From positions 1-64,000 of the forward strand of contig SAQG01000027.1 in assembly GCA_004020315.1 (NCBI GenBank): a stretch of 64,000 nt of DNA, given 5' to 3'. How positions within the stretch are numbered: position 1 is the stretch's first letter; every line of letters begins with the position of its first letter. The stretch comes from Mesorhizobium sp. Lineage in GTDB: Bacteria > Pseudomonadota > Alphaproteobacteria > Rhizobiales > Rhizobiaceae. Below are positions 28,931 through 38,485 of the stretch, one piece after another. The notes beneath the pieces were generated by a model that was not told the origin of the DNA, did not search any database, and worked only from the letters and a program-made list of their open reading frames with translations. The position numbers were made by a program, and so were the translations under genes.

Positions 28931-29300
28931 ACGCCCGGTCGCCAGCCGCCAACGGGCCTATCGGCGCGGCCACCGCAGCGAGTGGCTGGCGGCCGCGGCA
29001 CTGATGGTGAAGGGCTACCGGATTCTGGCCCGCCGCCACCGCACGCGGTTCGGCGAGATCGACTTGATCGCGCGGCGCGGCGACCTGGTGCTGATCGTCG
29101 AGGTGAAGGCGCGCCGCACGCTGATGGAAGCGATGGAGGCGATCGCCTACGAATCGGAGCGCCGCATCGAAAGCGCCGCCGACCTCTGGCTGTCGCGCCA
29201 GTCCGATTATGGAAAATTATCGGTGCGCTTCGACATGGTCGCGGTGCTGCCGTGGCGCTGGCCGGTGCATGTCGAGAATGTTTTTTTCGGGCGGAACTAG
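28923..29300 (+). CDS. yraN: YraN family (UPF0102) nuclease-like protein
   Basis: The 125-residue protein has the YraN signature: RRGHRSEWLAAAALMVKGYRILARRHRTRFGEIDLIARRGDLVLIVEVKARR. The GEIDLIA and EVKA elements form the D-ExK core of a PD-(D/E)XK nuclease fold. The function is not settled; it may act in recombination or DNA repair. It overlaps rsmI by eight bases, a common pairing in alphaproteobacteria. Confidence 0.93.
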
Positions 29301-29586
29301 GCCCAGGCCTAATTGATCGGCGCTTCAGCTGGGCAATCCTATATGGCATCCCGGCCGCAGCGCACTGACTACTCCACGTAGAACGCTCCATCGCGGCATA
29401 TCCAAGCCGATGCGCCGGCCGGCGCGGTCGCGCCATTTCCGGACTTTTGCGATCGCGTCACGAGGGAGACGATGCCTACCGTCAAACGCTGGTTGACTTT
29501 CGGCGGCAGGCGCCGATTCTCAAGTTCAAGGCGGCTTGCCGAGCAACAGGCCGCCCGAACGATCAGCGTGATGATCGAGAGCAGCT

Positions 29587-31620
29587 TTGACCCTGGTCAA
29601 TCCGCCGAGCCTTGTTCTAAACGGTGTCGAGTTCGACTTCGACGCCGGTCTCCTGCACGGCAAGGATGGTGAAGATGTCCCGCTGAGGCCTCAGTCGCTC
29701 GCAGTTCTGAAGCATCTGATCGCCAACGCCAACCGTGTTGTGACCAAGGACGAGCTCCTGGACACCGTCTGGCCCGGCATTGCCGTGACGGAAAACAGCC
29801 TTTCCCAGTGCATCAGCGAAATCAGGAAGGCCATCGGCGACGAGAAGCAGATCCTGCTCAAGACAGTCGCGCGACGGGGATATCGCTTTGTTCCCGAAAC
29901 CGAAACGCCCGGCACACCTCACGATCGCTACCCGCGGATTTACGGCACTGCCTCTCCTGACCCGGGTGGGTTTAAAGGCAGGCGCGGCCTGATATTTGTA
30001 ACCGCTGCCCTGGCGATCGTTGCCGCAGTCGCGGCGTTCTTCTGGAGGCCCACACTTGATACGGAAGTGCCGACCTCCCTCTCGATCGCGGTTCTGCCGT
30101 TCGCAAATCTCAGCGAAGCCGAGGAGCAGGCCTATCTTGCCAACGGTTTCGCTGACGATCTGACGACAGAGCTGGCGCGCGTTCCCGGCCTGTTCGTCGT
30201 CTCGCGCAATGCCGCGCGTGCATATCGCAACAGCGATCTGCCGCCAGCGAAGATCGCGAAAGAGCTCGGCGTCCGCTATCTGCTGGAGGGCTCCGTTCGA
30301 CGTTTCGGCGATGAAGTGCGCATCAATGCGCACTTGGTCGATGCCTCCACGGTTGGCCAGATCTGGGCCGAGCGGTTCGAAGGGCCATTCACCGACGTGT
30401 TCAAGCTCCAGGATCAGGTGACCGGTCAGATTGTCGCCGCGCTGCAGCTAAAGCTCGTCCCGGGAAAAGCAAATCTCGCCGTGTCCGGCGATACTGACGA
30501 TCCGGAAGCCTACCAGGCGTTTCGGCGCGCCATCGAGGCGCGACGAACGGATACGCCATCGGGCACGGTGGAAGCATCGGGCTACCTGCGTCAGGCCTTG
30601 GCGCTGGACGCCGATTTCGGCGCGGCGGCCGCGGAATTGGCATGGCTCCACTGGGATGCCGACGACGCGAGGAGGCAGGCTCTCGGGCTCAGCTGGACCG
30701 AAATCGACGACGAGCTCTACGGCAGCCTGGCCATCGCTGCCGGCAACCCGTCTCCGGGTTACTATCAACTGATTTCCGAACTTCTGGTCCGGGAGCATAG
30801 GTCCGACGAGGCGGTGGCTGCCCTGCAAAAGGCCATTGCGCTCGACCCGAGCGATTCCTGGACCTACGAAGGGCTGAGCCAGGCCCTCAACTTCAACGGC
30901 AGGCCGGCCGAGGGGCGGACCTTTCTCGACGCGGCCCTGCGCGTCGATCCCGGGTGGACGGAGTGGCGACGCTACCAGGCCGGCCTGGCGGCGTTCGGGC
31001 AAGGCCGCTACGAGGAGGCGGTCGCGCAGCTCAAGCAGGTCGATGTCCGCTCGCCCAATCCCTGGACGAAGTTCTACGGCCTGCATGTTCTTGTCGCGGC
31101 CCTTGCACACCTCGATCGCCTGCCGGAAGCGGCCTCGGCCCTGGAGCAGCTCCGAAGCGTGCTGTCGGAAAGGCAGGAGGGTCAGCCGAACTTGCTGATC
31201 GCGCAGCAGTTCTTCGTCTACAAACGACCGGAGGACATCGCTCGCCTGCTCGACGGCTTGAGGAAGGCGGGAGTTTCCGAGCTTCCCGCCGGAATGGAAC
31301 CGGGAGCCGCTGAACGAATGAACGGCGCGGAAATCGGGAAGCTCGTATTCGGACACGAGCTGACGGGACGCCAGGCTCTGCCCGAAGTCTCAGCCTATCA
31401 CGCTCGGATTGGGACAGACGGCACCGTTACCAAAACTGTTGGCGAGGAGGTCGTAACCGGTCGCATGTGGGTGCAGGGCGACAGCCTGTGCAGCGCCTAT
31501 CCGCGTCTGCTCACAGCCTGTGGCGCTGTGTTCCGCAACCTGAGCGGCACATCTGGAGCCACGAACGAATACACACTGCTGTTTCGCTCCAAGCTTTACG
31601 AGTTCTCGGTGACGAAGTAG
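29587..31620 (+). CDS. Membrane-bound winged-helix regulator with TolB-like and TPR domains
   Basis: The 677-residue protein has an OmpR-type winged helix at about 10-103 (LRPQSLAVLKHLIANANRVV; TVARRGYRFVPE). One transmembrane segment follows at about 134-153 (RGLIFVTAALAIVAAVAAFF), then a TolB-like domain at about 166-290 (IAVLPFANLSEAEEQAYLANG), TPR-like helices to about 580, and a C-terminal beta-rich part (585-677) with two cysteines (SLCSAYPRLLTACGAVFRN). This is a CadC-like layout: DNA binding inside, sensing outside. TTG is the start. A separate short reading opens 115 bases upstream behind GAGGGAGA and overlaps it. Confidence 0.85.
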   Translation: MTLVNPPSLVLNGVEFDFDAGLLHGKDGEDVPLRPQSLAVLKHLIANANRVVTKDELLDTVWPGIAVTENSLSQCISEIRKAIGDEKQILLKTVARRGYRFVPETETPGTPHDRYPRIYGTASPDPGGFKGRRGLIFVTAALAIVAAVAAFFWRPTLDTEVPTSLSIAVLPFANLSEAEEQAYLANGFADDLTTELARVPGLFVVSRNAARAYRNSDLPPAKIAKELGVRYLLEGSVRRFGDEVRINAHLVDASTVGQIWAERFEGPFTDVFKLQDQVTGQIVAALQLKLVPGKANLAVSGDTDDPEAYQAFRRAIEARRTDTPSGTVEASGYLRQALALDADFGAAAAELAWLHWDADDARRQALGLSWTEIDDELYGSLAIAAGNPSPGYYQLISELLVREHRSDEAVAALQKAIALDPSDSWTYEGLSQALNFNGRPAEGRTFLDAALRVDPGWTEWRRYQAGLAAFGQGRYEEAVAQLKQVDVRSPNPWTKFYGLHVLVAALAHLDRLPEAASALEQLRSVLSERQEGQPNLLIAQQFFVYKRPEDIARLLDGLRKAGVSELPAGMEPGAAERMNGAEIGKLVFGHELTGRQALPEVSAYHARIGTDGTVTKTVGEEVVTGRMWVQGDSLCSAYPRLLTACGAVFRNLSGTSGATNEYTLLFRSKLYEFSVTK

Positions 31621-31637
31621 CAGCACCTTCGCTGCGC

Positions 31638-31964
31638 CTACAGCGGCCAGGAGAGATTGATGTCCATTTCGCTCATGCCTTCGGTGACGTACGGACCACA
31701 GCGCTTCAATGCATCCGCGAAATCCTTGGCCAAGGCCTTGAACGTCTCGGTCTGTGGCGCAACCTCGACGATTTCGATGGCACTGACGTGCCCCTCGGGC
31801 GTGAAGCTGACGCGGGCATCTGCGCTGAAGCTGATTCCGCGCATCGCCGTCTGTGTAGGCCAGCAGCTTGCTGCCCGTTCGAGAATGTGGCGGTTCAGAC
31901 TGTCACCAGCGGACGCGGTGGTCGCCGCGCCGATCGCGAGAATTCCCAGGACGCGATTGATCAT
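31638..31964 (-). CDS. Secreted TonB/TolA C-terminal-like protein
   Basis: The 108-residue protein has a signal peptide (MINRVLGILAIGAATTASAG), then a domain with CWPTQTAMRGISFSADARVSFTPEGHVSAIEIVE and RCGPYVTEGMSEMDINL. The pattern of small residues, a proline-glycine turn and C-terminal hydrophobics resembles the C-terminal domain of TolA or TonB proteins. Without an N-terminal anchor it would be a free periplasmic protein. It is convergent with the winged-helix regulator, with stops 17 bases apart. Confidence 0.65.
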   Translation of the reverse strand: MINRVLGILAIGAATTASAGDSLNRHILERAASCWPTQTAMRGISFSADARVSFTPEGHVSAIEIVEVAPQTETFKALAKDFADALKRCGPYVTEGMSEMDINLSWPL

Positions 31965-32238
31965 CTTTTATCTCCTCAGTTCGACGTCCCAAGCGTGTGG
32001 GGGACGGCGTGTCAGAGAGAACGCGAGGGGTCGTTCGAAGTCATGAAATCGGCGTGAAGAAGTTGTGAAGAGTGGTGAACGCAGTCGATTTTGGCTACGG
32101 CATGCACTCAAGCGGCAAGGACGACCCTGCTAGGACGGCTTAGGATGGACGGGCAGGTCTACGCTGGCCGTCTCCCACCATCAGCCGCCATCGCTAGCCA
32201 ACAAACAGAACTCTGGGCGACAAAACAACTGCGCCGCC

Positions 32239-33045
32239 TCACCCCCAGACGAACAGCGCCGCCAGGCCGGCGGTGCCGATGACCAGACGCCACCAGCCGA
32301 ACAGCGCATAGCCGTGGCGCGAGACGTAGTTGAGCAGGAAGCGCACGACGATAAGCGCCGCGACGAAGGCGGCGATGAAACCGGCGGCGATGATGGGCAG
32401 ATCGGCGCTGGTCAGCACATTGCGGTTCTTGAAAAGGTCGAAGGCGAAGGCGCCGACCATCGTCGGCATGGCGAGGAAGAAGGAGAATTCCGCAGCCGCC
32501 CGTTTGTCGACGCCCAGAAGCAGCGCGCCGACGATCGTCGAGCCGGAGCGCGACGTGCCGGGGATCAGCGAAAGGCACTGGAACAGTCCGATCTGCAGAT
32601 AGAGCCTGAGCGGGAACCGCTCGACGTCATGGTAGAGCGGCTTCGGCTTGAACCGATCCACCCACAGCAGGACCACGCCGCCGATGATCAGCATGATGCA
32701 GATCAGCCTCGGCGATTCAAACAGCACCGTCTTGATGAAGCCATGCGCCAGCGCGCCGACAACGGCCGCCGGCAGGAAGGCGACGAGGATGCCGAGGACG
32801 AAATGCCGCGTCACCCGATCACGCGGCAGATCGACCAGCATCTGCCACAGACGATGGAAATAGACGCTGAGGATCGCCAGTATGGCGCCGAGCTGGATCA
32901 GGATCTCGAAGGCCTTGCCGGTCGAATGGAAGCCGAGAAAATGGCCGGCAAGCAGGATATGGCCGGTCGACGAGACCGGAATGAACTCGGTCATGCCCTC
33001 GATCATGCCGAGCAGCAGCGCTTCGACGATGGTCTGGTTTTCCAT
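32239..33045 (-). CDS. uppP: Undecaprenyl-diphosphatase (UppP/BacA)
   Basis: The 268-residue integral membrane protein begins MENQTIVEALLLGMIEGMTEFIPVSSTGHILLAG, carrying the catalytic (E/Q)E-like segment and PVSSTGH. The second conserved motif is SLIPGTSRSGSTI near residue 155-170. It recycles the lipid carrier of peptidoglycan synthesis. It stands alone; the 274 bases to the neighbour on its 3' side hold nothing obvious. Confidence 0.95.
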   Translation of the reverse strand: MENQTIVEALLLGMIEGMTEFIPVSSTGHILLAGHFLGFHSTGKAFEILIQLGAILAILSVYFHRLWQMLVDLPRDRVTRHFVLGILVAFLPAAVVGALAHGFIKTVLFESPRLICIMLIIGGVVLLWVDRFKPKPLYHDVERFPLRLYLQIGLFQCLSLIPGTSRSGSTIVGALLLGVDKRAAAEFSFFLAMPTMVGAFAFDLFKNRNVLTSADLPIIAAGFIAAFVAALIVVRFLLNYVSRHGYALFGWWRLVIGTAGLAALFVWG

Positions 33046-33207
33046 GGAAACCTCGGCGTTCGAGTGGGGCTTTGAAGAACGGCTTGCTTGTCATGGCACG
33101 GAACTCCTCCTATAGGTCGCAGCACCCTGACGGCCACCTGAATCGGGGCGGCCAAGACTTACCGGCGCAGCCGGCGATTTGCCAGTGCGCTCTATTATCG
33201 CGGGACC

Positions 33208-33900
33208 ATGCTGACGCTTTTCCACCACCCGATGTTCGCCGCCTGCCGCTTCGTTCGCCTCGCTTTCGGCGAGTATGGCGAGGAGCTGGCGTTGATCGAG
33301 GAAAAGCCGTGGATGCGGCGCAAGGAATTTTTGGCGTTGAATCCGGCCGGCACACTGCCGATCCTGCTCGCCGAGGGCGACGTGCCGATCGTCGGCGCCA
33401 TGGTCATCGGCGAATATCTCGACGAGACGCGCGGCGTGCTCAAGCGCGACAAGCGGCTGTTCGCAGAGGACCCGATGGAGCGCGCCGAAATCCGCCGCCT
33501 GACCGACTGGTATCTCAACAAGGCCGATAGCGAGGTGACCCGGCACCTGGTGCGCGAGCGCGTGCTGAAGCCAATCATGCCGGAAACGGCGGGCGGCGGT
33601 TCGCCCGATTCGGCGGCGATCCGTGCCGCGCGCGCCAATATCCGCCAGCACATGAAATACACCAACTGGCTGGCCGGCACCCGCCATTGGCTGGCGGGCA
33701 ACAAGGTTACCTATGCCGACCTCGCGGCTGCGGCTGCACTGTCCGTGCTCGACTATCTCGGCGAGATCGACTGGCGCGAACACGCTGCCGCGCGCGAATG
33801 GTATGCACGGGTGAAATCACGGCCATCGTTCCGGCCGCTTTTGTCCGACCGGGTGCGCGGCCTGTCGCCGGTGTCACATTATGCGGACCTCGATTTCTAA
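33208..33900 (+). CDS. Glutathione S-transferase-like protein
   Basis: The 230-residue protein begins MLTLFHHPMFAACRFVRLAFGEYGEELALIEEKPW, with FLALNPAGTLPIL and VIGEYLDE in the N-terminal half and YADLAAAAALSVLDYL in the C-terminal half, as in the glutathione transferase fold. The variant FHHPMFAACR lacks the usual catalytic serine/tyrosine arrangement, so activity is unsure. The stop overlaps the queG start by 20 bases, a stable arrangement in Rhizobiales. Confidence 0.88.
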   Translation: MLTLFHHPMFAACRFVRLAFGEYGEELALIEEKPWMRRKEFLALNPAGTLPILLAEGDVPIVGAMVIGEYLDETRGVLKRDKRLFAEDPMERAEIRRLTDWYLNKADSEVTRHLVRERVLKPIMPETAGGGSPDSAAIRAARANIRQHMKYTNWLAGTRHWLAGNKVTYADLAAAAALSVLDYLGEIDWREHAAAREWYARVKSRPSFRPLLSDRVRGLSPVSHYADLDF

Positions 33901-35041
33901 GACCGAAAACCTGCGCGCGCTGATCGACCGCGAGGCACGGCGCGCCGGCTTCGATGCCGTTGCCGTCACAACGCCCGATGCCATCCCGCGGGCGCCCGCG
34001 CGGCTGGCCGAATTCGTCGCCGACGGCTTCCACGGCTCGATGGGCTGGATCGCCGAGACGCTCGAGCGCCGCGGCCAGCCGACGGCACTTTGGCCTGAGG
34101 TTCGCTCGATCATCGTGCTGGCCATGAACTACGGTCCCGGCCACGACCCGCGCGCGGTGCTGTCAAAGCGCGACCGCGGCGCGATCTCCGTCTATGCGCA
34201 GAATCGCGATTACCACGACGTGATGAAAGGCCGGCTGAAAGAGATCGCCGGCAAGATCGTGGCGCGTGCCGGCGGCGACGTGAAAGTGTTCGTCGATACC
34301 GCTCCGGTGATGGAAAAGCCGCTGGCTGAAGCCGCCGGCCTCGGCTGGCAAGGCAAGCACACCAATCTGGTCAGCCGCGAGCACGGCTCCTGGCTGTTCC
34401 TCGGCACCATCTTCACGACGGCCGAGCTTGCACCCGACACGCCCGAGGACGACCATTGCGGCTCCTGCCGCGCCTGTCTCGACGTTTGCCCGACCGACGC
34501 CTTTCCGGCTCCCTACCGGCTCGATGCGCGACGCTGCATCTCCTACCTCACCATCGAGAACAAGGGGCCGATCCCGCACGAGTTCCGGGAAAAGATCGGC
34601 AACCGCATCTATGGCTGCGACGACTGCCTCGCCGCCTGCCCGTGGAACAAGTTCGCCCGGGCGGCGTCCGAGGTGAAACTTGCCGCTCGCGACGATTTGC
34701 GCGAGCCGCCGCTCGCCGATCTCTTGGCGCTCGACGACGCGGCCTTCCGGTCGTTCTTTAGCGGTTCGCCGATCAAGCGCATCGGTCGCGACCGCTTTGT
34801 CCGCAATGTGCTGATCGCCGCCGGCAATTCCAGCGAACCCTCGCTCGGCAACGCCGTGCGTGTCCTGCTTGATGACGCCTCGCCCCTGGTGCGCGGCGCG
34901 GCGGTATGGGCGCTGTCACGGCTTGTGCCGGCTTCGGAATTTGCGAAATTGGCCACCGCTGCGGTGAAAGCAGAATGCGACGAGGCCGTGCAACGCGAAT
35001 GGCGAATGGCGCTGGCAAATCAAATCGAGGCGCATGCATGA
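33881..35041 (+). CDS. queG: Epoxyqueuosine reductase
   Basis: The 386-residue protein has the cobalamin-binding QueG N terminus, then two 4Fe-4S motifs: HCGSCRACLDVCPTDAF near 190-206 and YGCDDCLAACPWNKF near 243-257. A HEAT-like C-terminal tail follows. It carries out the last step of queuosine synthesis in tRNA. The gene overlaps the upstream transferase and the downstream dehydrogenase. Confidence 0.96.
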   Translation: MRTSISKTENLRALIDREARRAGFDAVAVTTPDAIPRAPARLAEFVADGFHGSMGWIAETLERRGQPTALWPEVRSIIVLAMNYGPGHDPRAVLSKRDRGAISVYAQNRDYHDVMKGRLKEIAGKIVARAGGDVKVFVDTAPVMEKPLAEAAGLGWQGKHTNLVSREHGSWLFLGTIFTTAELAPDTPEDDHCGSCRACLDVCPTDAFPAPYRLDARRCISYLTIENKGPIPHEFREKIGNRIYGCDDCLAACPWNKFARAASEVKLAARDDLREPPLADLLALDDAAFRSFFSGSPIKRIGRDRFVRNVLIAAGNSSEPSLGNAVRVLLDDASPLVRGAAVWALSRLVPASEFAKLATAAVKAECDEAVQREWRMALANQIEAHA

Positions 35042-35943
35042 GCGAAAAGCAGATCTTCATTTTTGGCGCCGGCTATTCGGGCAAGGCATTTGCCCGCGCC
35101 AACAAGGATGCCGGCACGATCTGTGGGACGACACGCGCAGCGGAGAAATTCGAAGCGCTGCGGCAAGCCGGAATCCAGCCGCTGCTTTTCGATGGCACGC
35201 TGACACCCGAAATCGGCGACGCACTCGAGAAAACAACCCATCTCATCATCTCGGTGGCGCCGGACGAGGCCGGCGACCCTGTGCTGAATGCAGCGCGCGA
35301 GACAATCGCGGCGAAGATGCCGGCGCTCGAATGGATCGCCTATCTCTCCACCGTCGGCGTCTATGGCGACCATGGCGGCGGCTGGGTGGACGAGACCGCC
35401 GAATGCCGGCCGGTGTCGAAGCGCTCGATGATGCGTGTCGCCGCCGAGCGGGACTGGCTGAAGCTGGGTCGGGACATCGCCCGGCCGGTGGCGATCCTGC
35501 GGCTTTCCGGCATTTACGGGTCGGGCCGCAACGCCTTGGTCAATCTGGAAAACGGCACCGCGCGGCGGCTGATCAAGCCCGGCCAGGTGTTCAACCGCAT
35601 CCATTGCGATGACATTGCGGGGGTGCTCTGGCATCTGCTCCAGGACAATCGCGGCGGCATCTTCAACGTCACCGACGACCTGCCGGCGCCGCCGCAGGAC
35701 GTCGTCACCTATGCCGCAGGGCTGATGGGTATCGAGCCGCCGCCGGAAATTCCGTTTGAGACCGCCCAACTTTCGCCCATGGCGCGGTCCTTCTATGGCG
35801 AGAACAAGCGTGTCGCCAACACTGCGATCAAGGCGGCCGGCTATCGCTTCCGCTTTCCCGACTACCGGCCGGCCTTCGATCGTATGTGGACTGACGGCAA
35901 CTGGCGCGACGGCGAAGCGCGCAGCCCGATGAAGCGGTCGTGA
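35038..35943 (+). CDS. NAD(P)-dependent epimerase/dehydratase (YeeZ-like)
   Basis: The 301-residue protein begins MSEKQIFIFGAGYSGKAFARA, with a GAGYSGKA dinucleotide loop, then WIAYLSTVGVYGDHGGGWVDE, and PVAILRLSGIYGSGRNALVNL. The canonical YxxxK is not evident, so it is an atypical extended SDR. Function unknown. The ATG overlaps the queG stop (ATGA), making one operon with queG and the transferase gene. Confidence 0.88.
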   Translation: MSEKQIFIFGAGYSGKAFARANKDAGTICGTTRAAEKFEALRQAGIQPLLFDGTLTPEIGDALEKTTHLIISVAPDEAGDPVLNAARETIAAKMPALEWIAYLSTVGVYGDHGGGWVDETAECRPVSKRSMMRVAAERDWLKLGRDIARPVAILRLSGIYGSGRNALVNLENGTARRLIKPGQVFNRIHCDDIAGVLWHLLQDNRGGIFNVTDDLPAPPQDVVTYAAGLMGIEPPPEIPFETAQLSPMARSFYGENKRVANTAIKAAGYRFRFPDYRPAFDRMWTDGNWRDGEARSPMKRS

Positions 35944-36002
35944 TCGAAACGTCGCGCCGGGCGTGATATGATTCGACTTAATTCGCAGGGGGGTTCTGCC
36001 TC

Positions 36003-37094
36003 ATGAAAACGTTGACGCGATCATTACCCGGCAGAACGCTGCTGCTGACGGCAGCACTCGCCGTTCTCGCCATAGCGGGGCTTGCAGCGCAACCTGCAGC
36101 GGCCGAGGAACTGGCAAAAAACCTGTTCGGTGCCAAAAAGCTGCCGGCCGTGGCTGCGCCGCAGTCGATCGGTTTTTATTCCAAGGGCTGCTTTGCCGGC
36201 GGCGTCGCCATTCCCCTGAACGGTCCGAAATGGGAGGTGATGCGGCCTTCGCGCAACCGCCGCTGGGGCCATCCGACGATGATCGCGCTGATCGAGAGGC
36301 TGTCGCGCGACGCCGCGGCCGATGGCTGGCCCGGCCTGCTGGTCGGCGACATTTCGCAGCCGCGCGGCGGCCCGATGCTGACCGGCCATGCCTCGCACCA
36401 GATTGGCCTCGACGCCGACATCTGGCTGACGCCAATGCCCGACCGCAAGCTTTCGATCGAGCAGCGCGAAAACATGAGCGCCACCTTGCTTGTCGACGAA
36501 AAGACTCACCTGGTGAAGGATGAGCTCTGGGTACCGGCGCATACGCGGCTCCTGAAGCGCGCGGCAAGCTATGCGGAAGTCGAGCGAATCCTGGTCAATC
36601 CCGGCATCAAGAAGAAGCTCTGCGACACGGTGAAAGGCGAGCGCGCATGGCTGCGCAAGGTCAGGCCGTTCTGGGGCCACGACTATCACTTCCACATCCG
36701 CATCGGCTGCCAGCCCGGCTCGCCCAAATGCAAAGCACAGGAAAACACTGCGCCAGGCGACGGCTGCGACCAGTCGCTGGCCTGGTGGTTCACCGAGGAG
36801 CCATGGCGCCCCAACAAGAACCCGGACAGGCCGAAAGCACGCGACCTGATGACGATGGCGAGCCTGCCTGCGGAATGCCAGGCAGTGCTCGACGGGCCAG
36901 ATCCGGCTTCGGCGGAGGCGGTCACCTATTATGGCGAGGGCGTGCCGGTCGCGACTGCACCCGTTCTCACGAAGGCCCCGGCGCCGGCGCGGGCATCCGC
37001 CAGCGGCGCGGCAGCGCTCCCGGCCTCGGTCAACGCCTTCGCGGCAACGCCCGAGATCGGCATTCCGCTGCCCCGGCCGCGGCCGGGGAACTGA
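36003..37094 (+). CDS. mepA: Penicillin-insensitive murein endopeptidase
   Basis: The 363-residue protein has a signal peptide (MKTLTRSLPGRTLLLTAALA, cleavage near AAA-EE) and the MepA zinc site: TGHASHQIGLDADIWL and WGHDYHFHIRI. It cleaves peptide crosslinks in peptidoglycan. The last 50 residues are a proline/alanine-rich tail with an IPLPRPRPGN ending seen in rhizobial homologues. The start has only a modest GGGGGG-type ribosome site. Confidence 0.94.
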   Translation: MKTLTRSLPGRTLLLTAALAVLAIAGLAAQPAAAEELAKNLFGAKKLPAVAAPQSIGFYSKGCFAGGVAIPLNGPKWEVMRPSRNRRWGHPTMIALIERLSRDAAADGWPGLLVGDISQPRGGPMLTGHASHQIGLDADIWLTPMPDRKLSIEQRENMSATLLVDEKTHLVKDELWVPAHTRLLKRAASYAEVERILVNPGIKKKLCDTVKGERAWLRKVRPFWGHDYHFHIRIGCQPGSPKCKAQENTAPGDGCDQSLAWWFTEEPWRPNKNPDRPKARDLMTMASLPAECQAVLDGPDPASAEAVTYYGEGVPVATAPVLTKAPAPARASASGAAALPASVNAFAATPEIGIPLPRPRPGN

Positions 37095-37151
37095 GGCGAT
37101 ATTAGGGAAAGGCGGTCGAGGGTGCTCTCAACGCAGCGGCGCTCTCACGTC

Positions 37152-37218
37152 ACGGCATGGATCCCAGGGTCTGCGCCGCGTCGCTTCGCTCCTTGCTCCG
37201 CCCTGGGATCCATGCCGT
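37152..37218. repeat. Palindromic repeat with perfect 18-bp arms
   Basis: The arm ACGGCATGGATCCCAGGG is repeated as its exact inverted complement 31 bases on, around GTCTGCGCCGCGTCGC-type loop sequence. It is the best-preserved copy of a family also at 52.9-53.1 and 60.2-60.4 kb. It occupies most of the 302-base mepA-glk gap. Confidence 0.9.
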
Positions 37219-37396
37219 TACAGTGGTCGAAGGGTGCAACGATCCGGGTTGTCCGCGCCCGTTTAGGCCAAATCTCACCACATCTTGCTCTGAATCCTGG
37301 GCGCCGCATTTCGAAAACCGATTTCCCTTTCCCGGGTCATGCGCTAGTCAACGAAGGAACGGCGGAACGCCACTGGGAACCGGGACGGACGAGAGC

Positions 37397-38416
37397 ATGC
37401 CAGGCGACGACGACACAGCGCTGCAGTTTCCGGTCCTGATCGGCGACATCGGCGGCACCAATGCACGCTTTTCGATCGTGCTCGACGCGAACTCGGAACC
37501 AACCGAACCGCAGATCGTCCAGACCGCCAATTTCAACACGATCGACGAGGCGATCCAGGCGGCGGTGCTCGACCGCTCGTCGGTCCGGCCCAACTCCGCC
37601 GTGCTGGCGGTGGCCGGCCCAGTCGACAGCGACGAGATCCCGCTCACCAACTGCCCATGGATCGTCAAGCCGAGAAACATGTTTGCCAGCCTCGGCCTCA
37701 GCGACGTCGTGGTGCTCAATGATTTCGAGGCACAGGCGCTGGCCGTCGTGGCGCTCGGTGAAGAGCATATGGAAAAGATCGGCGGCGATGCGCCGGAGCC
37801 CAATGCGGGACGGGTGGTGCTCGGTCCCGGAACCGGGCTTGGCGTCGCCGGCCTGGTCCATGCGCTGAACCACTGGATACCGGTGCCCGGCGAAGGGGGA
37901 CACATGGATATCGGGCCGCGCACGCCGCGCGATTTCCAGGTCTTTCCGCATATCGAGAAGCTCGACGGCAGAATCTCCGGCGAACAGATCCTGTCCGGAC
38001 GTGGCCTGGTCAATGCGTATCGGGCGGTGGCCAAGGCGGACGGCAAGCCGACGCCCTTCACCACGCCGGCCGAGGTCACCGCCGCGGCGCTGGCGAAGTC
38101 AGATCCGGTGGCCGAGGAAGCGGTGTCGATGTTCGTCACTTGCCTCGGGCGCACCGCCGGCGACCTTGCGCTGGTGTTCATGAGCCGCGGCGGCGTCTTC
38201 CTGACCGGCGGCATCGCGCAGAAAATCCTGCCGGCGCTGAAAACCGGCAATTTCCGCGCCGCCTTCGAGGATAAGGCGCCGCACAGCGAGCTGATGCGTA
38301 CCATGCCGGTCTATGTGATTACCCATCCGCTGGCAGCGCTTTCCGGGCTCGCGGCCTATGCCAGAAACCCGTCGCTGTTCGGCGTGCAGACGGCAGGGCG
38401 GCGCTGGCAGGCCTAG
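37397..38416 (+). CDS. glk: Glucokinase
   Basis: The 339-residue kinase contains GDIGGTNARFSIV near the N terminus (ATP-binding phosphate 1), the GPGTGLGVAGLVHALNHWIPVPGEGGHMDIGPR glucokinase segment, and GGVFLTGGIAQKILPAL near the C terminus. It phosphorylates glucose with ATP. The start MPGDDDT is used because a longer reading would run through the palindromic repeat. Confidence 0.95.
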   Translation: MPGDDDTALQFPVLIGDIGGTNARFSIVLDANSEPTEPQIVQTANFNTIDEAIQAAVLDRSSVRPNSAVLAVAGPVDSDEIPLTNCPWIVKPRNMFASLGLSDVVVLNDFEAQALAVVALGEEHMEKIGGDAPEPNAGRVVLGPGTGLGVAGLVHALNHWIPVPGEGGHMDIGPRTPRDFQVFPHIEKLDGRISGEQILSGRGLVNAYRAVAKADGKPTPFTTPAEVTAAALAKSDPVAEEAVSMFVTCLGRTAGDLALVFMSRGGVFLTGGIAQKILPALKTGNFRAAFEDKAPHSELMRTMPVYVITHPLAALSGLAAYARNPSLFGVQTAGRRWQA

Positions 38417-38485
38417 GCCCCCGGGAAGTTTTGCCGGCCTCGGCCATAGGCAAGCCGCCACCGGGGCGCTAAGAGGATTGCCGAA

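Noticed and set aside
29472..29672. A 66-residue reading behind a strong GAGGGAGA site, overlapping the winged-helix regulator start
   Set aside because: The ribosome site is good, but the product is arginine-rich and patternless and lies in another frame. A leader peptide cannot be excluded.
37157..37396. N-terminal extension of glucokinase
   Set aside because: It would be translated through the palindromic repeat; conserved sequence starts at the MPGDDDT methionine.
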